From Zhengitettix transpicula (lineage: Eukaryota; Arthropoda; Insecta; Orthoptera; Tetrigidae): a stretch of DNA of 64,000 nt. Below, piece by piece: positions 1-12,480 of the stretch; position 1 is the stretch's first letter; each line of letters opens with the position of its first letter. The DNA is taken from contig CM073590.1 in the NCBI GenBank assembly GCA_037074705.1, positions 210,720,746 to 210,784,745 on the forward strand. Direction: 5' to 3'. Under the pieces are notes generated by a model, which was given only the letters and a program-made list of their open reading frames with translations, did no database searches and was not told where the DNA came from. Made by a program: the position numbers and the translations under genes.

Positions 1-600
1 CATAAAGAGTATATTTGATCTCCTCTTCCTCAATCGTCCAGTCAGTTTTAGCCACACGCCTTCCTCTGCAGTCTCTTTGCAATTCGTCGCTTATTTTATC
101 TGAATCTCTGCAATCCTTAACCATTTGGATGAGCATAACAGCACATTTTGTCTGCATCCAGACGCACTTTGCCGCACTCTATACTCTCTCTCCGACCGTC
201 CAGTCCGTTTTTCGACAAACAGCTTTCTCCTCTGCTGTTTCCATGCAAGATAAACATCTTCCCTGACCCTTTCAGCTCCTCTGACCACCCTCTGCGTGGT
301 AGAGACAAAAAAAGTGTCCCTCTCAAGGAACCGTTTCCCGGCGCGGCGCTTTCTATACGAAAGCAAATTCTTGTTTGTTTCGTGCGCATTTTGCAATTAG
401 ATTTACTTATACTGGTGTTAAGGCCAGTATGGAAAATTTTATTCTCGTGAGGTACACGATCACACCACAATATATTCAGGAGATGCTGAATGTATTTATG
501 TTGATTATAATCCAAGAAATGATGGGAACGATTCAAATTTTTTAAAAAAATGGTGAAAGATATAGAAAGATTGTCTTGCCAAAATCTTCTTCGAAAAAAT
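1..600. other. CpG-rich segment with degenerate overlapping ORFs
   Basis: Several overlapping short ORFs lie on both strands. On the minus strand two similar stretches reading KTDWT occur about 160 bp apart, suggesting an internal duplication of an old coding or repeat sequence. I recognise no family. From about 500 the sequence turns AT-rich with no coding signal. Confidence 0.3.
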
Positions 601-2020
601 AAATGATTAAAAAAAGTGTACATTTTTATTTCTTGTGACTGATATAAAAAATGGGGGCACTTCAATTAATAAATTTCAGCCGTAATAAATTTGCAGTAAG
701 TCGTTGAAATTAGTAAATAATAAATTTTATGTAGGACGCATACTTTATGTGATATTCAGCAAAAACAATACGAGAACAAAATCATTTTTGTGCTATTAAA
801 TATAAATACTATCAAAAATTAAAAAAAATAGAACTATATGGCCTTCTTGTCTGGTGGAATATATTGACTGGGATAAAATACGCAGAAAATATTCTCATCG
901 ATGTTCATTAAAACGAAATGAGAAGATTGTGATCAGGTAATTTATATGAAGATCAGAATGATGTATCTGAAACAACTCAACATCGTGAAATTAGAAATTA
1001 GATACAACAACAAATTTGTACAGTAAGACGCCAGCCAAGACGTGGTTCAAGACATGGAGAGGTAAACTGAAAATAATTTTTGGCAATATATGACTCTGAA
1101 TCGAATATATAAGCACCGTTTTAGTTCTAAAGTCTCCAAACATATTTCACAGGACAGGAAGTTGCAAGTGCTTCGCGCTTGAACTTTGCAAATTGAAGGA
1201 GATTTGTTAACCGTTTTGAAAATGAGTGGCTTAGTGTACAAGAACGTGTTTTCTGTGACTTTACACGTTCTTCGGTGATGACAAAGTTGAGAAGCGTCGA
1301 GCACGAACCATCCTGAAAACCGAAAGCAGGATTTCAAGTTACGGCTAACGACCACCGATTAGAAGTGAGTGATATAACCTGCGCAGAATAATAACAAAGA
1401 ACTGAAAGTATACTTCTTTGAACCATTTCCACGAACTTAATGCAAAGTGTTACTGAACTGACACTAAATTACGGAGAGTGTTAAGTAACGGAGGAGTAGA
1501 AAACGACGATTAAGTGATGTACTGAACACTATACGAACGAAGTCTCACTTTAGTGGAAGAGTTACTACTTTTTTTTTGTGATTATGAGCGTTACCATTAT
1601 GACTTATATTTATAGCTTCCGCCTACACTAATATACTCCCGGCAAAAAATAAAACTGCACTTATCAAGTATGTCTTCATATAATCGCAGGTATTCGTCCA
1701 AATAATTATGTGGGTCCTGTGAGAGGAAAGTTGTGAAATTTATTAAGTTGAAGAAAATATCGTATTCTTTGTGAATATTAAAATATTCAGTGCGGTGGGA
1801 CCGAGTACCTGCTTTCTAATTTTCTTTCTAAATTTTCCAAACTAGCCTTAAAAACAAATGTAACGTGGCCATCATCGTAAATCCTCCATAAATTTAGAAA
1901 GAATGATTTGCAATAGTAATAATGAAAAAATATCTGACTGTATTATAATATAATAAATAAAGGGATGGCCTTAAGTCAGAAAATAATTATAAAGTTTTTT
2001 TTGCAAAAAAAATGTATTTA
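601..2020. other. Unassigned AT-rich spacer
   Basis: No coding, RNA or terminal-repeat signal that I can support. ORFs are short and lack domain similarity. Confidence 0.4.
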
Positions 2021-2026
2021 GTAACC

Positions 2027-2053
2027 GACGTTTCGTTCTCTTCTAGGTTTGAC
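2027..2053 (-). repeat. Hammerhead-core-like motif, class A (decayed)
   Basis: On the minus strand it reads a CTAGAAGA-like box, a short spacer and CGAAACGTC. It matches the class A repeat pattern seen intact at 30,241. The flank around 2,095-2,150 also resembles the flank at 30,045-30,090, so it is the same repeat family, degraded. Confidence 0.35.
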
Positions 2054-3044
2054 AATATTTATAATTTTAATAAATCCAAGACTAAAATTTAGAGGCAAGG
2101 ATTTGCTGCCTTGTAACCCAAATAAAACTCCTTTTGATTATTTCTAATAAACGTTTGGTTATAACAAGATTATTTTGTAATTGGTTCAGAAATTAATTGA
2201 CATGTGTTGATTTAGGAAAAAATTATTAGTATTCTAGTAAAATTTTGAATATTTTTGTTGTGATTAAATTATTTTCTGAATTACGAAATAATTTTACGTA
2301 TTGTTCGAAACTTAAAATAAATAATTATCGTATTTTTATTGAAATTCTGTCTGTGTAAACAAAATTTATTTCCTAAAGAAACCACTTTAACTACTTCTCC
2401 TGGTTGCTTAAATTTTTGAAATAATTATTAGTAATAAAGTTTTGTAAATGAAAAATTGGAAACTTTTTATTAAATAACTTGTCTGATTTCCTTAGTCAAT
2501 TACTTCTAATTTGAAGTGTAATAAACTTAATCTGATAGATTGCAATCTAATAACTTTTTTATACTGTATGTTCAGGAGGTAATTCTTTAGTTTCTAAATT
2601 TAACAATTTTTGATGAAGAATTCTCGGGTTTCCGGTCGGGTTATGTATTTTGTTGCACACAACGTTTCCATGGCTGACACTGCCATATTCTTCACCTGAG
2701 AATTCTTCATCCAGCGCCTACGTCGGGAAAGCCTACGCTCTCTATTATAAATTTTTGTTACAATGTGATAAATTGTTGCCTTTCAAATTAACATTACTAT
2801 TGAAGAAATTTGACTTTAAAGTACTTACGAGTTTCATTTCTAAATTTTAATCTTGGATTATATTCAAAATTAATGATATCTGACATTTATAATAACATAA
2901 ATAAATATACGTCCTTGAGTTTCGGAAAGAAAAAACGTTGTGAATAATTATGTTATTAATTTTGAAACTGTAGATACTATTTGAAGTGGTCCTAAAGGAA
3001 ACCGAAAAAGTATTTAATTCTATATTAATCTTTAGCCAGGAAGT

Positions 3045-3450
3045 GATTTAACATAAATCTAACTGTTCCTAGTTCCGAACGTTCTTTAGACCGATAATGC
3101 ATTAATTGCACAGTTATAAAATACATTGAAATTTATTTCAACAATCCCAACAAACATACCTCCGAATTCATTTACGAATAGAATACTTAAAATACTCCTT
3201 GAGTATTGTTCCCTCAGTCTTCAGACATTACGGAAGATTAAATTGATGAAATTGTGAGGTAATTTCACAATGGTCGCCACATTGGAGTCACTAATACCAC
3301 ACGAAAACTAACTTACATTTTCTTCAAGGATCGTAAAGAATTTCGTATTGTTTTTTATTATCGAAGGAGTATTGCTTAATAAAATTATACTTTTATTCAA
3401 TGAAAATATTTCTGCTTTATTTCATTACGGAAAAAGGAACTAATTCCTTT
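3045..3450 (-). repeat. Dispersed repeat, inverse copy of 59,055-59,460
   Basis: Read on the minus strand, this stretch matches 59,055-59,460 over about 400 bp. Shared blocks include GAAGCAGAAATATTTTCATT, a 'caaggagtat' block and 'ggaactaggaa'. Divergence is moderate with small indels. It carries no ORF, so it is a non-autonomous element. See the other copy for a possible Helitron-like terminus. Confidence 0.7.
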
Positions 3451-3459
3451 GTTCGTCGG

Positions 3460-4675
3460 GTAGTAACGTCTCCCTCTTTCGCTTGACGTCATGGTCTATA
3501 GGAGCGCTGTTATTTAACATTTAATGATCACAGTTTTTGATTATATTTCGTTCCACCTTTATGCTACAGATTTATTTCCCCACAATACCGTTTCTCGGCT
3601 TTTTAATAATCTGTGTTCCAATGTTTTGTTGCAATATGTTCACTCATTTAAATATGTATAGAGATTAACGGAAATACATACATACAAATATACATCCTTT
3701 TTTATTATATGGATTATTTTATTTCGAGTCTTATTATTATACGTTTATATTAGTATATGATTCTATGTAATATATTTACATTTAAATTTTACTATTCACA
3801 CATATAGACCTACATATACATTTTCTTTATTTATTTTGCTTTTTGTATTGACTAAATAGTCATTTCTCTATTTCTATGAATAGATTTATCTCTTTAAATA
3901 ATTTAATTTTGTCCACCTGGTACACCAGTGAATCTATTATTTATTTATATATTTAAAATTTTAAATATTGTCATACCTGATGAGGTATTTTGACTAAAGA
4001 CCAATTATTTATTTATAAGATTTGCAATAGTCACCGAAGCCGTGCCGACGCCGGGAAACACATTGTTGCTGAAAACAACTGTATTGTCAGGGTAACGTGG
4101 GGAAAAAGGAAAGACGTTTATAAGGTGCAGGATGAAGTGTGTGCAGCCAGATCAAGAGGTTCAATTCAATTATCCACCAAATTATAGCATTACAAAATTT
4201 CTCGTTCCTGACATGAACCGTTTTGGGTTTTGTGTATTTAGAAATATTTCGAGTGTACCGCTATAGATTATATTTATGTTCGATCCGTTGGCTGTTTATG
4301 TGCCTAGTTTTTTGACACGCCATGAACATAGTAACGCCAACTGATTATGTTCACGAGACTTTGAAATATCGTTAGCAGAGGTAACGTCTCAAGATTTTCA
4401 CCATGTCACGAATCTTTTACGACTCGTCCTCACGTTTGTTACGATATAATTACACAACATTGATATAGCACTGGCCGTTACTTGTCTCGTGAGCTGGTGA
4501 AGAAGTGTAGCAGATCCTTGCGGTGGAACAAGGACGTTCAGCGACGTGGAGCGCTAATTGCGGGAGAGGGCATTGTCCGAAATTGCGCAAATAACAAGGT
4601 GAGACTCAGCTCACGAGTTCAAGACATTTTCCTTCAAAACAAGATGAATATATTCTCCATTATCAAGATATTTTT

Positions 4676-4715
<40 letters not shown>

Positions 4716-5060
4716 TAATAATTAATATATAATATGATTGTGGCTGAATTTAACAAATGAAAAAAAACACAAATTTACTTTATATGGGAATGAATATAGA
4801 CGAAATTTGTTGCGGAAGAAATAATACTACAGATTGAATTTAAACAATTTTAATTTTATCAAGAATTAAGGATCTCATTTTATCGATAATTAAATAATTA
4901 AAGAACGATCTGACTTTTATCTTTTAAACACGGTTTACAAATAATTTTAAAGTTTTTCTCTACTTACGGCCGCCCAGGTCTCTTTTTAGCTTTTCGTGCA
5001 CAATTTTGGGGACATCACTGATTCTAAGTACTCACAGACTCTAATTGTTCACAGACTGTA
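3460..5060. other. Unassigned spacer with a (TA)n microsatellite
   Basis: No gene recognised. Short ORFs at about 3,990 and 4,482 have no family resemblance and run into the (TA)n tract. Confidence 0.4.
4681..4711. repeat. (TA)n microsatellite
   Basis: About 15 uninterrupted TA units. Confidence 0.95.
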
Positions 5061-5979
5061 ATTGGCGTTGTTTGTTAGTTGGTTTAACACAAATTGGTTG
5101 GTTCTCGATGCTTTACTGCAACCTGGATTTGTAGATCTCGTGACTTTAGTTGAAAATGGACTTCATTGGTTTATCTATGGCCAGCTCGACCACCGAATAC
5201 ACACTAGTTGCTCTGTCTCCTTCCCGACTGAATATTGTTTTACTTTTTAATATTTGAAAGCATGTTTGTGACTGGACCACATTCTTTCGTTCTGACTGCC
5301 GACTGTAAAACTTTTCGTCTGATCTATTCGCTGTTTGCTGCCCGACTGAACTGTTCGTCTCGTAAATTTTGAGCGCGTAAAAAAAACCTCTCGACCGATC
5401 AACAATGCTTTCTTTGCCTTGCCGGTTTGTTGCGGCGTCCGCTCTATATCCACTAATAATGAGTCCTCTACAATTCAACTTTTCAATTAGAACAATGCCT
5501 TAATTACCAATTACTACAATATATATATAACTTAATTCTCTACCTCGGAGCACGGCTGTAAAGAATGAAGACAGATAAGAAGTTTTAAAAAGACGACGAA
5601 AAGATTTCTACAAGTAGAAACCCCTTATTTTTCCGAACAGGAAATAGTTAAACATCATTTGTTACTCGCGAAAAAAATAAACTTGAAATGTCAATATTTG
5701 TTAGATTCGGAATTGAAAAAAACCTATTCGAATAAGTCTGAAAATAGACGGTAAAAATGTGTGTGAGTTGATGAGTAAGAGATATGAATTAAAATATTGC
5801 AGTTATTGATAGTAATGATGCAATCAGTCAACCACTCATTACGTCCAGAAGTCCATATTCCACGCTCCTGTAAGCTTTGGACGGAAACCTAAATTCAAAT
5901 ATACCAATCCCCCGGAAATCATCATTCATAATCTAAAACAAAAATATCAAGACTTACAACTCCAAATTTCCCACCATAC
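5061..5979. other. Unassigned spacer with clustered CGACTG motifs
   Basis: Between about 5,225 and 5,355 the short motif CGACTG or CTGACTG recurs at least four times. That resembles the subterminal motif clusters of DNA transposons, but no terminal repeats could be fixed. No coding signal. Confidence 0.3.
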
Positions 5980-6833
5980 TACGAGGCACGTTCGAGAAGT
6001 AAGTGTACTTTGACTATAACGGGTTGTGATTTTTTTTATGGTTGGCAAAAGATTTGTAGACAGGATCTCCGGACAGAGAGCGTTGCAGGAACACGGTAGT
6101 ACGGAAACTCACGTTGTAGTGTCAAGTTGCGTGAATGATGTCGGTAAAAAATCCCTCCAAGTGCGAGCCACGTGCTGTGAACCGCTTCCTACTCGCGGAA
6201 GGTGAGGTTTTTCTGAGCTCTATTCTGACTGGAGATGAAACGTGGGTGGGTCGTTACACGCCAGATTTAAAAAGACAGACGTCACATCAATTCTCAATCT
6301 GCGAAAAAATTCAAAACCACAATTTCTGGCAAAAAAAATCATGGCCTCAGTGTTTTTGGGACCGAAAAGGCATCATTTTGGTCGAATTTCTGCCTCAGGG
6401 GGAGACCATCAACGCGCAACGAAATTCTGAGACCCTAATAAAACTTAAAAGGAGGGGAATGCTGAAGAGAGGAGTGTGATTGTTGCACGACAACGCCCGT
6501 CCTGTCACAGCCTCAGCCACCAAGGCTGACTTAGCGCCTTCAGATTTTCTTTTCACCTCCCTGAAGGCACACATGGGTGGAATTGAAATTTCAACTGACG
6601 AACAGGTGCAGAAAGAGGCTCTGAAGTGGGGATCGGATCTAGCGGGAGAGTTCTCCGAGGAGGGCATAAAAAAGCTTGTGCCACGGCTCATCATTGAACG
6701 GGATGGCAATTATGTGGAAAAATGGTCAACAAGTGTATCAACAATATTCTATAATTTTTTCTCAAATACACTTTTTCTAAAAAAAATATAAAAATCAAGA
6801 ACACTTTCTGACCATGCCTTGCGTAACAGTCCC
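5980..6833 (+). mobile_element. Mariner transposon relic, internally damaged
   Basis: The left end (about 5,981, 'aggcacgttcgagaagtaag') and the inverted right end (about 6,833) are similar, as mariner termini are. Inside are decayed transposase blocks: GDETWVGRYTPDLKRQ (first catalytic Asp), FLPQGETINAQRNSETLIKL, LLHDNARP (second catalytic Asp), LAPSDFLF (third Asp) and EFSEEGIKKLVPR, spread over two frames. About 400 bp of N-terminal coding sequence is missing. It is non-functional and lies in the 3' flank of the sulfotransferase. Confidence 0.85.
6135..6791 (+). pseudogene. Mariner transposase fragments
   Basis: The blocks around the DD34D residues are readable in two ORFs (6,135-6,479 and 6,480-6,791). 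An in-frame stop falls between them, after MLKRGV, directly before the second catalytic block LLHDNARP. Deletions remove the helix-turn-helix region and part of the segment after the second Asp. A dead copy. Confidence 0.85.
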
Positions 6834-8060
6834 ATCAGTTGAAAAATTGAAGCTTAAACTTTTCCCCGTTCCGAAACAATAAGAAAAAGTCTCCGAAAAT
6901 CACCACCCAGACACTATTATTGTAAAAAATAATTAGAATGTCTGCATCTTAAACTTCCCCATCAAAATGGTAAGAAAAGGACCTCCATCCCAAATCCCAC
7001 GATCCAAAACAGCAAAGGTCTCAGATCATTGCATCATGATCCTCCAAAAGTCTTCTTGTTTATGGACTCGTTTGAACTTTAAGTAAAAATGGAGACGGAA
7101 GAACAAATGTGAGATTGGAAGCGGGCACGAAAAGAGTGAAAAAGGAGGCGGGGAAAGTATAAATGATACTTACAGTGATTGGTGAGATGATGAGCGGACA
7201 TGACTTTTTTTTTAAGTAGGACGTTCACTATTCTGCCGCCCAAAGTTATGAAAAGGAAAAAAAGAAACTGAGAATATTAACCAGGAGGTTAAACGAGATA
7301 TTAATCATTTTATAAATCAAAATGAAGGCGTAATTAGAAAACGATAAGCCGATCTTCAAAAGAATTGTCACCCTCCGATTCGACTGAGGAATTGAAGTAT
7401 TGTTCAAAAATTTCGAACTCATGTCCCGAGTTTAATATGAAAACCGATAGGAATTGAAAAATCGCCGCTCCAGCCACTATCATTCTTTTTTCAGAAGGCA
7501 ACCAATTCAGTATCTTATACAATAAAATATAACTTGCCAAATAGCTGCTGTTTCGCCAAGAACCGTATATTTTGAAAAACAATTTAGAAGAATCCTTAAG
7601 AAAAATGTAACCTTCAACAACCTACTCAAAATTCTTTCTTGAAGGTTCTTATCCTGCAGGCTGCCGTAAAGTAATTTTTATCTTCTCTCCATTGTTCAGT
7701 AAAAACGTCATTACTAATCATAACTTTGTTGCTATAAGTGTGACATTTGAAATGAGTTGTAATTTAGATAAGTGCGTTTAAAAAATTAAGTCCTTCCCAT
7801 AGAAATTGAACGTCCTATCGCAAACGAGTTGAGGCAATAGAAACAACCTACGCTGGACTTTTGAGGATCACGCTTTGACTCATCAACTCTGCAAGAGACA
7901 AATTTTAATTCTTTATCAGAAATACTTATCAACATTCTCCAATCAAGGGCTGATCATCATATAAATACATTTTTATAGTGGTATATCTAAATAAAAATCT
8001 TTATTGCAATTTGTTTTAAAGTACAAAAGTGTCCTGTTAACATAAGAATAGTGTTACAGG
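6834..8060. other. Unassigned spacer
   Basis: No domain-bearing ORF, repeat terminus or RNA gene recognised. A minus-strand ORF at 7,334-7,582 has no family resemblance. Confidence 0.4.
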
Positions 8061-8069
8061 GAACAAGTG

Positions 8070-8156
8070 GGTTATCCGCTTTGATGGCTGCTCCTCTTTA
8101 ATAGCATAGGAAGGGATGGAAAAGGGGGATGCGCAAGATAGCCAAGAGTTAACTAG
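8070..8156 (-). repeat. Poly(A) retroposon, partial copy
   Basis: Contains the family blocks 'tttaatagcataggaaggga' and 'agccaagagttaactagg' in antisense orientation. It is truncated and lies immediately before a better copy. Confidence 0.75.
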
Positions 8157-8159
8157 GTG

Positions 8160-8335
8160 TTTTTTTGTTTTTTAGGGCAACAGGCTACATGAGGGTAATC
8201 CACGTTGGGCAACTCCCCTTTAATAGCATAGGAAGGGATTTGAAAGGGGGGATGCGGAAGGGTAGAGAAAGGTAGCCAAGGGTTAACTAGGACCCCCGGG
8301 TTATATTTTAAGGATCCTACCCGGCATTTGCTTAA
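8160..8335 (-). repeat. Poly(A) retroposon, 3' part
   Basis: On the + strand it begins with a T-rich run (the poly(A) tail on the minus strand) and 'agggcaacaggctacatgag'. It continues through 'agccaagggttaactagg' and 'ggatcctacccggcat', closely matching the copies at 58.2-63.9 kb. 5'-truncated. Confidence 0.9.
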
Positions 8336-8339
8336 TTCC

Positions 8340-10600
8340 ACTCTGTCGGTATGGTTATATAGCATTTTTTTAAAAGTAAAAGAAATTTTGCAATCGTACG
8401 TAGTTACGTGTTTATTTTCTACACTGATTCGGTATATTATAAATAAAAAATAAATGCTTAACAAAATAGGCGCGAAACTGGTTCTGGTAAATTCGCTTTT
8501 CGGAGGCAGAAAAAATTTAATTCCGATCGTGTTCTTTAAGAGGAGAATAAAATAAAAAATTCAAGTCCTTCTGAAATATACAATTTAATGTGAAATGAAA
8601 ATGGATGATATTTAAGGGTAAAATTCATGTAATGCCCGATATTTCCTTTTGGAACACGGGTCGCGGGAAGGAAGTGACAGAACTAAATCAAAATGAAAAG
8701 AAAATTCTCTATAGCAGTCGTAATGTTTGCAAAGTCACTTAAAGAATTTAAAGGCAGTTAACGAGGAAACGAATAATTGTATGATACCCAAAATCTGTAG
8801 CAGGACTACATCCACCACTGTATACTTTGTGTGAATTCTTTTCAAATTAATGATGAAAAAATAATCTACATTTGTAAAAAAAAAGTCTTGATTTTGGACG
8901 TGAGAATAATTTGTGAGAAGGTTATCTGATATCTAAAATCTTTCTTCAAACTAAATGTTATCACTGGATTTCTCTGTTTTAAACTTCTTATACCTATGTA
9001 TTCATAATATCTCACTGAAATTTGCCTGGATCAGTATATATTCCTATAATGGTTTGAAGAGAGAATATGTTGTGGGTAAATGTTAAAAGTATTTATACAG
9101 CTCTTCGAACAACACGGACGTTACCTGCAGGAACTCGTTAGACAATCTTATCTCCTTGACGTGAAAATTTGCCGATAATGCGAAGTACTTGAGCAGGTAA
9201 CAATTCTCTAGGGCAGACTCGTTACTGAAAGCAGTGAAGTGATAGTGAACTTCACTTTACTCGGCGAAAACATTCACATGATAAACGCTCAACAGGGGCC
9301 TTGGAAGTAAAACATTGCTAAAATTATCCATTAGAAGCACTTGGAGGTTGTCGTTAATGTAAAAAATAAGAGGCAGCCCATAAATTGAATAATTTCGTGT
9401 CGCGGAAACACACATGATAAGCAAAAATGCGGCTACATAGGTAAAAATGGTCGAATGTTACATTACCAACAGCAGAATAATAAAACGAATTTTGGAATAA
9501 TTGCCACTGCAACAAATCCAGCACAGTGACTTTCATACCTCGTTTACTGAAAATCGCTAATCACTGTTACATTTTCGTCATCAATCTAGTGTCCTGTTTG
9601 ATACAGCTCTCCATATTCCTAGTCTAGTCTATTCGTAATTTTCAATACTAGAGGGGTCGTTCGTAAAATTCTCGTCCTGACCCAGAAAAGACGCTAGTAG
9701 GCTGGTCAACACCACGAAGCGCACTTCGAATTGCTTCCGCATTCACCATATTTGACAAATTTAGCTTCCAGCAGCTATTTACTGCTCTCGTATCTTAAGA
9801 AATTGCTTACTTGACGAATATTTGCTTCGAATGGTTTTGTGGACTTTTTTTTCCTGAAGGTATAAATAATATGGAAAAGTGTAATGATTTAAAAATAAAT
9901 TACGTTGGAAAACAAAAAAGTAAATTGGAATGTATTTTTTTCAGGTCGAACACGTTCTGCTGCTTCTACTATTCTTGTCCTTCACTGTGCTTCCCACCAC
10001 TGAGTTATCTAAACCTGAATGTCCGACACAACGTGGCTCGTTTTCATATTAAGGTGCTTCAAAGACTTCTTCACTCCCTCACATTACACCGTTTTCCATG
10101 TTCAAACGTACGTAATAATTATTTTTGACAATCAATGAGCACTCAGTGTGTAGTCGCTTCTGTTTTGTTTGTTACTTGGACACCGTACATCTTTGATTTT
10201 TAATTTCTAACAGGGTATCTGGTCATCTCCTTAGTTTTAGATTATTATTCATTCCATTAGTCCTCGGTCGAGGAAATAGGTTACGTCATAATATAAGATT
10301 ACAATAAAATAATAAATTATTACAATTACAAAGTTTAAAAACAAACATTGTACTTTACAAAAAATACTATATAATTTAAAACTACGTTAAATATATTAAT
10401 ATAACAGTAATTAGTAATTAAAGAAATGATAACTATATTAATCTTTAATTTTCATTCGTCGGAGTTTCCAGCAGAAAAACTTACATCGATTCTCTTCGAA
10501 CAAAAGTAAATAAGTCGGCAGGCAAATTCTACAAGATTATAATCGTAAAATAATAGAATAATTTGCTAGGATACCAGCAAAACATTTTATTAACGAGGAT
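8340..10600. other. Unassigned spacer, CpG-normal
   Basis: No gene recognised. CpG is plentiful (about 23 in 9,061-9,660), a useful contrast with the block from 16.55 kb. Short ORFs at 9,354 and 9,811 carry no recognisable domain. Confidence 0.4.
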
Positions 10601-10609
10601 CTAATGTTC

Positions 10610-10785
10610 CCTTCCTATCTACGAACAATTTCAGCGAGTAATATGTTCCATTGGTTAACAAAGGTTTACAACTCTTTATAAATAAATTTTGTATAGTTAA
10701 AGTTTTTATTTCGCCTGGAAATCTATTGTATAGATTTATTCCGGAATAACGAATGCTTGATAAACTGGTGTGAAAGACTACAGAA
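10610..10785 (-). pseudogene. Possible LINE ORF2 C-terminal fragment
   Basis: The minus strand reads open through SIRYSGINLYNRFPGEIK and then LFIKSCKPLLTNGTYYSL. The pattern 'yng..lyN.lP.eIK' is typical of the extreme C-terminus of jockey/CR1-type LINE ORF2 proteins. The match is short and no RT motif is visible, so the assignment is tentative. Confidence 0.4.
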
Positions 10786-11271
10786 TAACAATTCGTAGAG
10801 GAGAAAGGCAGGAACTGGATTGGATCAGACTATTCATTATTTCCTTTAGACTGAATTACTATCTACAATTCACAGCAATGAATAATTAAAACAGTATACC
10901 AGTAAAACAATCTCTCTCTTTTTCTTTTTTAATTCTCAATTAGCTTTATAATCTGTCTACAGACATTTGGTCAATTTTGTACGCATAATATGCTAGAGGT
11001 AGTCTATTGACTACTTCTTTAAACAGAAATAAAGTTTTAATTTATGTGTAAGTAACATCCCCTAAAATAATATATAACTATATAAAATAATGTATAATTA
11101 CTATACAGGTCTATGTGATACGTCCGAAGATTTCAACCTTTTAAGTCGTCGTGGATTGTCATTAAAAACAACCTTGCAGAATGAAGAATCGGAGGAAGCT
11201 AAAAGCCCAATAGATATATGCATCTTATCGCGCATAAGGACGGATATTTTTTTCCAACTAGTATATGCTGT

Positions 11272-11892
11272 GGCTTTTAGTAAAAATCCAAGTTTTCCAA
11301 TTCGAAAGGCTTCGGGAAATATTTCTGACGCCTATAAACCACGAAATTTTGCACCGCTTTTCAGTTTTTCGCAAATATCAAAAGAATGAAGCATTTTATT
11401 GAAAATAATTTTCAGTAATAAATTGTACAGCATAAAATTCGGCATCGAGTGGTGCATTCTAGTACGAATTTCAGTCCAACAAAGGATCAAAATCGTTCGT
11501 CAAATTTACGACATTTTTACGACAATGCAGCTCGTCATATTTCTAGTAATGATATCTCCACAATGGTCGGCAGTAAACTAATTTGTCATAGAATAAAGGT
11601 TTTAGAGAATTTAATTCTCTTTACAACGCATGACGTGGTTTTAAAAATCTATTGATAATGGCCTAAATATACCCATCTTGCTGGCTTTATACCGCCGGAC
11701 CGGTTGCTCTAATATTTCGTCACTGAGGATGGGAGTGTCGATCATCTATGTGAGGGTGAAAATTGTCTTTTGTAAAGCATATTAAAGTGTTTAAGAGTAT
11801 TGTTTTTCTAAGTGGAAGGAAGAGTCTAGCGTTTTAAAGAGTATCTATATTCTTTTGCAATGGAGAAAGAATAAAAAAAAAGTGTTCGGACT
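11272..11892 (+). repeat. Long inverted repeat, left arm
   Basis: About 620 bp that recurs in reverse complement at 11,895-12,480. Shared blocks include 'aagttttccaa.tcgaaagg', 'cacaatggtcggcagtaaac' and 'accggttgctctaatat'. The arms have diverged noticeably (substitutions and indels). The apex is GGACT-CA-AGTCC at 11,888-11,899. Neither arm has a protein I recognise. Confidence 0.9.
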
Positions 11893-11894
11893 CA

Positions 11895-12480
11895 AGTCCA
11901 CAGTTTGATTCCATTCTTTCTTCCTTGCTAAGGATTATAGATACACTTTGAAACGTTGGGCTTTTTCTTCCTCTTATAAAAACAATACTCTTCAACATTT
12001 ACATATGCTCTGCAAAAGACAAGTTTCACCCTCACGTAGCTAATCGTCACTCCCTCAGCGACATATTAGAGCAACCGGTCCGGAGGTAAAAATGGGTGTA
12101 CTTTTGGCAATTCTCCATGGATTTTTAAAACCAGATCATACGTTCGAAAGAGAATTAGGTTCTCTAAAACCTTTGACAAGTTCGTTTACTGCCGACCATT
12201 GTGGAAATATGACAAGTAGCATTCTTTTCAAATTTGTCGTAAATTTTACCAACGATTTCTACCACTTCTGTCGACCAAATTTCGTACTTAAATACACCAT
12301 TCGATGCAGAATTTTATGCTCTACAATTTATTACTGAACACTATTTTCAATAAAGTGTTTCGTGCTTTTACTATTTGCGAAAAACTGAAAGAAAGTTCAA
12401 AATTTCGTGCTTTTTAGGCGACAGAAAAATCTTTTCCGATGCCTTTCGATTTGGAAAACTTAAGTTTTCACTAATGGTCT
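11895..12480 (-). repeat. Long inverted repeat, right arm
   Basis: Reverse-complement partner of 11,272-11,892. It lacks a few tens of bases of the left arm (for example near 'agtaatgatatc'). Transcription across the locus in either direction would give a hairpin RNA with a stem of about 600 bp and almost no loop. It could be a fold-back transposon or an inverted duplication. Confidence 0.9.

Noticed and set aside
117..665. 182-codon minus-strand ORF near the left end
   Set aside because: Low-complexity, overlaps ORFs on both strands, no recognisable domain; described only as a degenerate segment.
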